A program made the translations under genes and the position numbers. From Globomyces pollinis-pini (lineage: Eukaryota; Chytridiomycota; Chytridiomycetes; Rhizophydiales; Globomycetaceae): a stretch of DNA of 18,783 nucleotides. Shown here in pieces: positions 8,583 through 16,695 of this stretch. Location of the stretch: contig MU621414.1 in NCBI GenBank assembly GCA_025399215.1, positions 1 to 18,783 on the forward strand. Reading direction: 5' to 3'. The notes beneath the pieces are model-generated. The model made no database searches and was not told where the DNA came from. It was given only the letters and a program-made list of their open reading frames with translations. Each line of letters starts with the position of its first letter. Position 1 is the first letter of the stretch.

Positions 8583-9791
8583 ATGACCGAGCAAAGTAAA
8601 TTTCAACTCAAAGCTGATCTCAATCTAAAGGAATATTGGTATCCAATTTCACTAGTGGAGCATATAAAGGATAAACCGATAGGCCTTCATATTTTGGGTG
8701 AACCAATTGTATTGTTCAAGTCAAACAATGGGATAGTCTGCTTAGCTGATAAATGCGCTCATAGATCTGCACCTCTCTCAGTCGGACAAGTGTTGAATGG
8801 AAATTTAGAGTGTTTATATCATGGTTGGCAATATGATTCAGATGGGAACGTAGTCGAAATCCCTGCAAAGCTTCCCGAAAAAGGAATCCCTTCCAGTGCA
8901 AAGTCTAAAAAATTTCCTTTAGTTATAAAGGACGGTTTGGTTTGGATCTACCCTGGAAAGAAGTCAAATGAAGCAAAAGTACCTGACCTACATCCTGGTA
9001 ATCACGCTCCTGGATTTGGAAAACCATTTGCTAGAGTAACAGATTTGGATATCGATCATTCATTGATGGTGGAGAACCTTTTGGATCCTGCCCATTTACC
9101 ATTTACACACAATGGGACTCTGTCTAACAGGTCAAAAGTATCCCCCATGACTTTAGATTTGCAATTTGGCGAAGGGAACTTATTTATGTTTGGTGATAAT
9201 GTCATAACCAAAAGTCCTAACCAGAAAACACGGTTTTATTTTTATCCTCCTTGTCATGTCCTTTTGGAAGCTGAAATCATACCTGGCTGGAAAATGGTTC
9301 AATCCATGCACTGTGTACCAATCAGACCTGGTCATATGAGATTGGTCTTCCTTCAAGGCAGAAATTTCTTCAACTGGTATGTGCCTGGACTGGAAGCTTA
9401 CTTGACATCATTTTCTGACAAAATTGTTTTTCAAGACTATGAAATGTTGCATGGTCAGCAATTGCGCTTGCAACAAAAAGCCAACCCATGGAACTCTACC
9501 ATTGCTGTGGATATTATGCCTAAAACTTACCGTAATTGGTTCAAGAAAACTCGCGGTTGGTTTGCAGGATATGGTGATATTGAAGATATGAATACTGATG
9601 GTTGTACTGGTTGCGGAGATACTGATAGCTACGACGAATATCGCTATACCAGACAAGAAGGAGTGAACTATACTTGCTATGAACTGAACAAACCTAAAGA
9701 TTATTCTTTGGTTTCATCAAAGCAATTGATTTTGGCTGTTTCTATCGGTATCATTGGCGTATTTGTTGGTTTGAAGTATTTAAAAGCTTAA
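8583..9791 (+). CDS. Rieske non-heme iron oxygenase, PAO/TIC55/PTC52-like, C-terminal membrane anchor
   Basis: Intronless gene for 402 residues. The N-terminal Rieske domain binds a 2Fe-2S cluster through Cys58, His60, Cys77 and His80 (CAHR and CLYHGW). The catalytic domain has the mononuclear iron motif N165-x2-D168-x2-H171-x4-H176 in ENLLDPAHLPFTH, and Asp285 is a candidate third ligand. A CTGC pair at 341-344 recalls the C-terminal CxxC described for PAO, TIC55 and PTC52, and a hydrophobic segment at about 382-398 ends the protein as a tail anchor. The family oxygenates chlorophyll breakdown products in plants and algae and other hydrophobic substrates elsewhere; electrons normally come from ferredoxin or a reductase. 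No plastid transit peptide is visible, so the substrate here is unknown. The gene shares a tiny divergent promoter with the NYN gene and lies 199 nt upstream of a receptor gene on the same strand. Confidence 0.9.
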   Translation: MTEQSKFQLKADLNLKEYWYPISLVEHIKDKPIGLHILGEPIVLFKSNNGIVCLADKCAHRSAPLSVGQVLNGNLECLYHGWQYDSDGNVVEIPAKLPEKGIPSSAKSKKFPLVIKDGLVWIYPGKKSNEAKVPDLHPGNHAPGFGKPFARVTDLDIDHSLMVENLLDPAHLPFTHNGTLSNRSKVSPMTLDLQFGEGNLFMFGDNVITKSPNQKTRFYFYPPCHVLLEAEIIPGWKMVQSMHCVPIRPGHMRLVFLQGRNFFNWYVPGLEAYLTSFSDKIVFQDYEMLHGQQLRLQQKANPWNSTIAVDIMPKTYRNWFKKTRGWFAGYGDIEDMNTDGCTGCGDTDSYDEYRYTRQEGVNYTCYELNKPKDYSLVSSKQLILAVSIGIIGVFVGLKYLKA

Positions 9792-9849
9792 ATTGGTTAC
9801 TTTTTCCATGATTATTACCATTTACGTTTTTCCACAGATTTTCTTAAAC

Positions 9850-9855
9850 AATAAA
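9850..9855 (+). terminator. Polyadenylation signal AATAAA for the Rieske gene
   Basis: AATAAA 59 nt after the Rieske stop codon and 135 nt before the next start on the same strand, supporting separate transcripts. Confidence 0.5.
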
Positions 9856-9990
9856 AACAATAATCTCATTTGTTGCGATTTTCAAATTGTATTTTTATGA
9901 AAGACACATTTTATGGACCGTTTTTTACCAACTAGTAGTTGTGTTTGTTGAGTAGAAACGCGAAATTTTGATCATTTATTTATTAAAAAT

Positions 9991-12519
9991 ATGAAGTTGA
10001 TAGCAATAGCGACTCTCTTCAACTATTTCTGTGTTGCACTCCATCCTGATGGCACAAAGAAAATTAAAATTGGTATTAGTCTTGGATTCGGACCGGAGGG
10101 AAGCAACATTTTAGATGGAGCTCAAGCTGCTTTTCTGCGAATAAAACAACTCAATGAAATTTCACCCATTCTTGGTGACGATGTAGCTTTGGAACCAGTA
10201 TTTTTAAACCACAAAGTTTCTCGTGATATAACAATTGTAAATGCACTGGAATTTCAAAAACAAGGAGTTGTAGCAGTGGTCGGATCTGGGCATAGTTCCT
10301 TATCAATTTTAACATCTTTAGTCCTACAGAACTATAAAATTCCTCAATGTTGTGGTTCATCAACGAATCCTAGTTTGTCGGATAAAAAGCAGTATCCAAA
10401 CTTCTTTCGCGTGATTCCAACTGATGCTTCACAAACTGCTGCTATGATGGGATATGTTGTTGCCTCTGGTTGGAAAAAGATTGCAATTATTAATACAAAT
10501 GAGGATTATGGTGGTGGATTGGCTAATTACCTTACCAATCTTGCTCGCGAAAATTCTGTTCAAGTATTAGCAAAAGTTAACGTCAAAATTGGTGTTACTG
10601 CTGAAGAAGCAAAACCGGCTGTACAAACTGTTCAAGAGTCAGGTGCCAGGATTATTTTCTTTTTTGGGTATAATGAAGAATTGTTGGTTGTTCTGAAACT
10701 AGCAAAAGAGCTGGGAATTTTTGGGAAGGATTATGTGTGGTTCGGTGCCGATGCTCTTTACGATTTTGCAGCAGCGTACCCTGCCGAAGGTAATATATAC
10801 AATGGATTATTGATATTCTACCCACGAGAGGCTGCCGGACCAGAAGCTGAGCCATTCGCCAAATACTGGAAAGAAAATTACGAGATTTCTGGCTTTCCAA
10901 ACATTTCTATGGCAGCAACAGAAGCAACCAAGTCATATGCCTACTTTTTCCCCAGTTGCATTGACTTATTCCTACACGGATTCGACTCTTTACTAAAGTC
11001 TGATAGCTCATTCACAATTGATGATTTAATATCTGGCAAACTAAACAAAAACATGAAAATTCCAGATTCATTTGCCTTCCCTGAAGTTGCCACACCCAGT
11101 GGATATGTCCGCACAGACAGAAATGGTGATCGACTAGGAGACTTTGACATTTACAACTTTCTATCGGATGGTTCGCGAAAATTAGTTGGAGGTTGGAATA
11201 ATGGTCAAAAAGTTTTGGACCCAAACACGCCCATTTTATATCCAGGCGGTATTCTTGTTCAGCCAAAAGACGGAATCGATCCAAATGATGTTGCACTTTA
11301 TGCATCTGCCTCATCTGGTCTATCAAAGCTATCATTGGGGTTTGGGTTTATTGGCACTCTCACCACACTCGTTTCCTTACTGGCGGTCTTAAAGTACAGG
11401 AATACAAAAGCGTTACGCCAAGCCGGAGTAACGATTGGTATTACGATGCAGATTTGTTTGCTTCTCGCGAACTCTCAATTCTTGCTTATGATTGATAAGC
11501 CAACGCCTGTAAAATGCACCATTGATTCTTTTGTAATTCCTGTACTTTTTTCCTTCTATTATGGATTACTTTTCGCCAAAAACCTTCGTATCTATAGAAT
11601 ATTTTACTATCCTTTAACCAAGAAGTTCTTAAATCAAAATTTTGTCTATTTTCTAGCATTCATGTTTACGTTGCCTTCTGGGGTTACATCTATTATTTGG
11701 AACGTATTCGATCCACCAATACCAACCATTGTTTCCCCATTTCAAAATCAATACTATTGGACTTGTAAAAGCGCCAGAGGGATGGAAAGTATTGCGATCG
11801 GCATCCACATCATCTTGAATACTCTTGTGTTAGTTGCCAATTTGGGGATGGCTTTCATGACACGAAACGTAGTGTCCACCTATAGCGAAACGAAAATGAT
11901 TGGTTTATCGGTGTACAATATGACTGTAATCTCTATCTTTGATATTGTGATGCTAAGCTCAGAGAGCCTTGGATTCAATGCCAAGTATTTGGTAAAAACA
12001 ATTTCAATACTGTATGTTATATTGTTCAATTTAACTACAACATTTCTGTACAAAGTTTATCAAGTCCACACCGATGCAAAACTTTCAAGCACAATCTCTA
12101 ATGTTGAGAAACCGAAACCTGTAGCTATTGTGAACAAAGATGGAAATGTAGTGGAGTCATTAGTCTCAGTCACTGAAGTTGGTCGATATATGAACCAGTC
12201 TTATGAAGGTCTTTTTAGAGTTATGTCACCAGATTGTGCAATGATATTTAAAAGGAAAAAAACATCCCTGGAATCTCAAATAACAAAGGATGATGGGTTT
12301 GGAACTGGCTGGTTTGTATCCAAGTTGACCAAATTTGCATGCATGGAACGAAGTCCTTTAATTCATCGATTTTATATTGATGAAAAAACATACGATATAA
12401 AGTATCAGACGGCCGAAGAAACTGCAATTTGGACACAATTCTTTAAAAGCTGGAGCTATCGCGTTCAACCTGATAATATGTCTGTTTCGTCACCTTCCAA
12501 GCAATTATCAGTTATCTAA
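9991..12519 (+). CDS. Class C GPCR, GABA-B-like: LivJ-type ligand domain, 7TM, PH-like tail (copy 1)
   Basis: Intronless gene for 842 residues. A hydrophobic signal sequence (about 1-17) is followed by a type 1 periplasmic-binding fold (about 24-435) with IKIGISLGFGPEGSNILDGA, FQKQGVVAVVGSG and GWKKIAIINTNEDYG. Seven membrane segments follow at about 446-468, 477-500, 510-535, 551-571, 600-623, 637-658 and 665-691. LLFAKNLRIYRIF is the class C second-loop signature. Cys509 and the Cys in YYWTCKS fit the conserved TM3-loop disulfide. There is no cysteine-rich linker, as in GABA-B receptors and unlike glutamate receptors. The cytoplasmic tail (about 735-826) has a beta-rich stretch ending in an acidic helix with an invariant-looking Trp (EETAIWTQFFKSW), suggesting a PH fold. 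The ligand is unknown; an amino acid or similar small molecule is likely from the fold. The stop codon lies inside a 25-bp tandem duplication. Confidence 0.93.
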   Translation: MKLIAIATLFNYFCVALHPDGTKKIKIGISLGFGPEGSNILDGAQAAFLRIKQLNEISPILGDDVALEPVFLNHKVSRDITIVNALEFQKQGVVAVVGSGHSSLSILTSLVLQNYKIPQCCGSSTNPSLSDKKQYPNFFRVIPTDASQTAAMMGYVVASGWKKIAIINTNEDYGGGLANYLTNLARENSVQVLAKVNVKIGVTAEEAKPAVQTVQESGARIIFFFGYNEELLVVLKLAKELGIFGKDYVWFGADALYDFAAAYPAEGNIYNGLLIFYPREAAGPEAEPFAKYWKENYEISGFPNISMAATEATKSYAYFFPSCIDLFLHGFDSLLKSDSSFTIDDLISGKLNKNMKIPDSFAFPEVATPSGYVRTDRNGDRLGDFDIYNFLSDGSRKLVGGWNNGQKVLDPNTPILYPGGILVQPKDGIDPNDVALYASASSGLSKLSLGFGFIGTLTTLVSLLAVLKYRNTKALRQAGVTIGITMQICLLLANSQFLLMIDKPTPVKCTIDSFVIPVLFSFYYGLLFAKNLRIYRIFYYPLTKKFLNQNFVYFLAFMFTLPSGVTSIIWNVFDPPIPTIVSPFQNQYYWTCKSARGMESIAIGIHIILNTLVLVANLGMAFMTRNVVSTYSETKMIGLSVYNMTVISIFDIVMLSSESLGFNAKYLVKTISILYVILFNLTTTFLYKVYQVHTDAKLSSTISNVEKPKPVAIVNKDGNVVESLVSVTEVGRYMNQSYEGLFRVMSPDCAMIFKRKKTSLESQITKDDGFGTGWFVSKLTKFACMERSPLIHRFYIDEKTYDIKYQTAEETAIWTQFFKSWSYRVQPDNMSVSSPSKQLSVI

Positions 12520-12545
12520 TTCCAAGCAATTATCAGTTATCTAAT
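12496..12545 (+). repeat. Perfect tandem duplication, 2 x 25 bp, spanning the stop codon of receptor copy 1
   Basis: The 25 bases at 12496-12520 are repeated exactly at 12521-12545, and two more bases continue the match. The first copy contains codons for the last residues (KQLSVI) and the TAA; the second lies wholly in the 3' UTR. The unit is not a multiple of three. Exact identity suggests a recent slippage or duplication. Confidence 0.97.
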
Positions 12546-12572
12546 TCTGCTTTTGCGCTCAGTAGTTTTCAT

Positions 12573-12578
12573 AATAAA
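12573..12578 (+). terminator. Polyadenylation signal AATAAA for receptor copy 1
   Basis: AATAAA 53 nt after the stop, in the 317-nt gap between the convergent receptor genes. The rest of the gap is AT-rich, with a purine-rich tract at about 12797-12835 next to the stop of copy 2; no further gene seen. Confidence 0.5.
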
Positions 12579-12836
12579 AGATTCAGACTTTCCCAAATAC
12601 TCTCAATTTCTTATTCTGAATAGTATTATCTTATTTGATCTAAAAATTGATTGAGTTCCATTTCACTTTACAAAATAGCAAAATTCAATTAGTTGAAATT
12701 TTAAGCTGCAATCCTAGTTCGAATTATTGTTCAATGCTCAGAATAAAGAAAACGTGGGATAATTTTTTAAAAGAGGTTTATAAAAAAGGTTTAAACCGAA
12801 AAGAAAAGAAATTCTAAGGCAAGGAAAGGAGGGAAC

Positions 12837-15377
12837 CTACATATTGGTACTAGCTTGCTGAGAGGTGGCAGCACTGACACGATAAGACCAGTTTTCAAAG
12901 TATTTTGACCAAATTTTACAGTCTTCTTCGTTCTTGAATTTGCATTCAAACACATTTTCTTCAACTGTTACATGGCGAATATTGGTGCCCTTTTCAACGA
13001 ACGAAAAGTTTGACAAATTCTTTAAATGCCAACAAGTACCATAACCCGAATCTTTGGTAGCAGCAGATTCTAATGAAAGCTTTTTAATGTCAAACACCAA
13101 GACACTGTCAGTAGAAGTTTGGGTTAAAACAACATTCTTTGCTTCTCCAAAAATACTGTTCAAACCTCCAAGTTTTCTAAGTGTTACTTCACAACGGTTA
13201 GGGTTTCCTCCCTTGTTAGCTTGTTCAATCTTCTTTTCTTGAGCAATAACACTTGAGTTTTGGGAAGAGCCTTTGGAGTTTGGTGTTTCGGAACTAGTAA
13301 CGGCTTGGTAGATCTTAAAGAGGAAAGAGGTTCCAACATTGAACATCAAGATATAGAATACTGCCAATAACTTGATGATGTATTTTGCAGTAAACCCAAG
13401 AGAGTCTGAGACAAGAATAGCCATACTAAATAAAGAAATAATCGTCATGTTGTAAACGGACAATCCAATCATTTTTGTTTCGTTGTAGGTAGACATAACA
13501 TTTCGAGTCATCACCGCCATATAAAGGTTTGCAACCAAAACAAGAGCATTCACAATGATTAGAAGATTAATTGCAGTTGCTTGTAAGCCATTAGGACTTT
13601 TGCAGGTCCAGTAGTATTGAGTTAAAGATACTTTCACGATGGTAGGAACAGGGGCATCGACAGCATTCCAAATAGCGGAAATCACAACAGAAGGAATAGT
13701 AATCAAGAAAGCAATGACATAAATTTTAAAGTCTGTTAATTTCAAAGTGGCTCTTGGTTTGTAGAAGATTCTGTAGATACGAAGGTTCTTGGCAAACAGC
13801 AAACCATAGTAGAAAGAAAAGAGTACAGGAATCACAAAAGTATCAATAGTGCATTTTGAATTCGTAGGCTTGTCAATCATAATCAAGAATTGAATATTCA
13901 CCAATAGTAAACAGAGTTGCATACCATAACCTACAATCATACTTGATTTCTTGATAACCCCAACAAGTCGATACTTCATAACACCCAAAACGGATACCAA
14001 AGAGACGAGAGCACCGATAATTGCAAAGACAACAGAGAGAATCGCCAAACCACTTGAAGGAGCAGCGTACAGAGCAACGTCGTTTGGATCAATTCCATCT
14101 TTCGGTTGAACGAGACTGCCACCCATATATATAATCGGTGAGTTTGGATCCAACACTTTTTTACCATCATTCCAGCCCCCAACTAAGTGTCTGGTACCAT
14201 CAGCACGGAAGTTAAAAATATCGTAATCACCAATTCTGTCTCCATTTGCATCATTTTTGACGTATCCACTAGGTGTAGCAACTTCAGGGAACATAAAGGA
14301 TTCTGGTACTTTCATCACTTTGTTCAATTTGCCATCAATAAGGTCGTCAATTGTATAAGTACTATTTGATTTCAATAGTTTGTCAAATCCATTAAGGAAT
14401 AAATCAACACAACTGGCATACAAGTAAACAAATGATTTGGTTGCGGTAGTTGCAGTTATGTTCCAATTTGGGAAGGTAGTTAATTCACGATTTTGCACCC
14501 AATAATCCGCAAACGGTTGAGCTTCGGGGCCCGCTGCTTCTCTAGGATAAAAGCTTATTAGCCCACCATAGATTGGAGCCATTGATGGATTAAACAGATG
14601 AAGGTCATACATAGAATCAGAAGCCATCCACACATAGTCCTTTTGCATGATTCCTAACTCGTTGGCTATTGGGATGATAACAGAAAGCTCTTCAACGTAC
14701 CCACAATAAATGATAATTCTTGCGCCAGACTCTTGAACGGTTTGAACTTGTGGTTTTGCTTCGGCAGCAGTAACACCAATTTTTACATTAACTTTGGCCA
14801 AAATTTCAATAGAGCTTGTACGGGCAAGATTGGTAATATAGTTAGCCAACCCGCTTCCATAGTCTTCGTTTGTATGGATAATGGCAATCTTCTTCCATCC
14901 AGAAGCAATAGCATATCCAACCATGGCTTCAGCTTGAGACGCATCTGTTGGCATCGCACGGAAGAAGTTCGGATACTGTTTCTTATCCGACAGACTGGGG
15001 TTAGAAGAAGACCCACAACATTGAGGAATTTTATAATTTTGCAATACCAAAGACGTTAAAATAGACAATGAACTGTATCCAGAACCTACTACAGCAACGA
15101 CACCTTGTTTTTGGAATTCCAATGAGTTCACAATAGTTTTATCACGCATAGTCTCATGGTTGAGAAACACAGGTTCCAAAGCGACGTTATTTCCAAGAAG
15201 AGTAGACTTTTCATTCATTTGCTTGATACGTAAATGAATGGAAAGAGCGGCATCCAAGAGAATTCCACCGTCTGGACCATAACCCATACTGATACCAATC
15301 TTGAGTTTCTTCGTACCTGCCGGATTTAAACCATAGGCTAGTGAGAGCAGTGTTGACAGCAACAACGTTACTCGCAT
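12837..15377 (-). CDS. Class C GPCR, GABA-B-like: LivJ-type ligand domain, 7TM, PH-like tail (copy 2)
   Basis: Intronless paralog of the neighbouring plus-strand receptor, 846 residues, lying tail to tail with it. A clear signal peptide (about 1-16, MRVTLLLSTLLSLAYG) leads into the same periplasmic-binding fold, and long blocks are near identical, for example LEFQKQGVVAVVGSG, LQNYKIPQCCGSS and FVIPVLFSFYYGLLFAKN. The seven membrane segments and the YYWTCKS cysteine are kept. Differences concentrate in the hinge region after KDYVW (YDLHLFNPSM here, YDFAAAYPAE in copy 1), in TM2, and in the tail. The tail linker is S/N/Q-rich, then a PH-like block ends in EEDCKIWSKYFENW. Divergence in the ligand domain and tail suggests different ligands or partners, or an obligate heterodimer as in GABA-B1/B2; neither can be decided from sequence. 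The ATG is followed directly by the signal peptide, supporting this start. Confidence 0.93.
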   Translation of the reverse strand: MRVTLLLSTLLSLAYGLNPAGTKKLKIGISMGYGPDGGILLDAALSIHLRIKQMNEKSTLLGNNVALEPVFLNHETMRDKTIVNSLEFQKQGVVAVVGSGYSSLSILTSLVLQNYKIPQCCGSSSNPSLSDKKQYPNFFRAMPTDASQAEAMVGYAIASGWKKIAIIHTNEDYGSGLANYITNLARTSSIEILAKVNVKIGVTAAEAKPQVQTVQESGARIIIYCGYVEELSVIIPIANELGIMQKDYVWMASDSMYDLHLFNPSMAPIYGGLISFYPREAAGPEAQPFADYWVQNRELTTFPNWNITATTATKSFVYLYASCVDLFLNGFDKLLKSNSTYTIDDLIDGKLNKVMKVPESFMFPEVATPSGYVKNDANGDRIGDYDIFNFRADGTRHLVGGWNDGKKVLDPNSPIIYMGGSLVQPKDGIDPNDVALYAAPSSGLAILSVVFAIIGALVSLVSVLGVMKYRLVGVIKKSSMIVGYGMQLCLLLVNIQFLIMIDKPTNSKCTIDTFVIPVLFSFYYGLLFAKNLRIYRIFYKPRATLKLTDFKIYVIAFLITIPSVVISAIWNAVDAPVPTIVKVSLTQYYWTCKSPNGLQATAINLLIIVNALVLVANLYMAVMTRNVMSTYNETKMIGLSVYNMTIISLFSMAILVSDSLGFTAKYIIKLLAVFYILMFNVGTSFLFKIYQAVTSSETPNSKGSSQNSSVIAQEKKIEQANKGGNPNRCEVTLRKLGGLNSIFGEAKNVVLTQTSTDSVLVFDIKKLSLESAATKDSGYGTCWHLKNLSNFSFVEKGTNIRHVTVEENVFECKFKNEEDCKIWSKYFENWSYRVSAATSQQASTNM

Positions 15378-16213
15378 TTAATTGACGATTTTTTCGATGA
15401 TTTCTCGCGTCTTTTTAAAACAAACAACACGTGCTCTCGGTGAATACGATATGAATGAATTAATGCAAGCGATATTGTAAACGATAAATGATAATCAAAA
15501 AGGCTTCTCTAGATATAAAAATAAATGTATTATTCAACTATGTCAATCAGTTTAATTTCAAATTCAGTACAAATCTAACGAGTGTCCATGAAGGCAGACA
15601 ACCCAGATAAATTCCAAACAATTCAGTTTTAACCACAATTATACTATTGCATATATGTTTACTGAATTGATAATTCATTGTCTGAACACCTGTTTAATTG
15701 TCCACAACGCTCGGGCCATATGACGCGTCTTATAGTCAACAAACACGGATGCTACTCGTTCGCAACATAGACTTGACAATGATAGAATTTTTCAAACCGT
15801 TCCAGTCTAGAACTGATGCATAAGTAACTATGACCGTATGAAATTATCGTTTTTTAATTTATATTTAGGTTTCCACAAACACATTCAATTGGACTATAAC
15901 TTATCAATTAAATTAGATGATCAATCAATCATACTATTTCTTTTTCAAGTTTAACTGAAGTGTATCAATTTGTCCACATTTGCTATTGCATATCCTAACT
16001 TATCTATATATCCTTGAAATTTAAAATCATTTGGAAAGTGGTAAACTTAATCGAAGTAAACGTTAAACCTTTTGAGTACATTTACAATTCCTTCAATATT
16101 CGCATGGATGGTTTTCTAAATGTAAACATAAATCTGAATCATCTAAATGCTCTCTACTAGCAATTACACATTAGACCTATTCTTAAGTGCAATTGACTAC
16201 CATTATTGAAGAA

Positions 16214-16252
16214 TGGGTTAAAATCATTTTAAAGTGTAGAATTTTAAACCCA
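16214..16252. repeat. Inverted repeat, 10/11-nt arms with one bulge, 18-nt loop
   Basis: TGGGTTAAAA at 16214-16223 pairs with TTTTAAACCCA at 16242-16252, with one unpaired base. First of three stem-loops in the gene-free region. Confidence 0.45.
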
Positions 16253-16272
16253 AAAAAATTCCCTGGAAAACG

Positions 16273-16309
16273 AGGTTCTATTCTATTGCTCTAAGGATGC
16301 AAAGAACCT
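16273..16309. repeat. Inverted repeat, 7-bp perfect arms, 23-nt loop
   Basis: AGGTTCT at 16273-16279 pairs with AGAACCT at 16303-16309. Lies 20 nt after the preceding inverted repeat. Could be chance in this base composition. Confidence 0.35.
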
Positions 16310-16395
16310 ACGGCTTTTATAATTGGCAGTAACAAATCGAAATTTATATATTAAAGACCGCGACCGAATATCATTTAATGGTTATGGTACCGCAA

Positions 16396-16418
16396 CTATC
16401 GTTTTTCATGTACGATAG
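16396..16418. repeat. Inverted repeat, 7-bp perfect arms, 9-nt loop
   Basis: CTATCGT at 16396-16402 pairs with ACGATAG at 16412-16418. Third member of the local cluster of potential hairpins. Confidence 0.35.
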
Positions 16419-16695
16419 ATCTAATGTTCGGAATTGCAGCAATAACTATGCTATGTGATATCATCAAATATGAACTTTTAAAATTAACGATAACATAGAT
16501 TTGTATTAGTTCAGTGGTTGGTTGAGTATTTTCTTCAATCTTGATGATTTGATGTCACTGTTAACTAATACTTATACTGGCACTTAGAAGCTCAAGTTCG
16601 TGCAAGCATGAAAAAATAAGAATCGTTCTGTTTGCTATAGCTATAAGTGTATCATAAAAATAACAAAAAAATAACTATATGATTATATTTACCAC

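Larger units (their letters stand above)
15378..16695. other. 1.3-kb gene-free stretch upstream of receptor copy 2
   Basis: The largest gap in the window. It is AT-rich, dense with stops in all frames, and shows no tRNA boxes, snRNA motifs or recognisable exons. It must hold the promoter of receptor copy 2 and the 3' end of the J-protein gene. A GACGCGTC palindrome at 15722-15729 contains the ACGCGT core used by MBF-type cell-cycle factors in fungi; one copy is not evidence by itself. Three inverted repeats cluster at 16214-16418. Confidence 0.5.

Noticed and set aside
10700..11160. DxNGDRxGD stretch in the receptors as an EF-hand or dockerin-like calcium site
   Set aside because: A similar FDxNGD-type segment is usual near the end of ANF-receptor ligand domains, so a dedicated calcium site is not supported.
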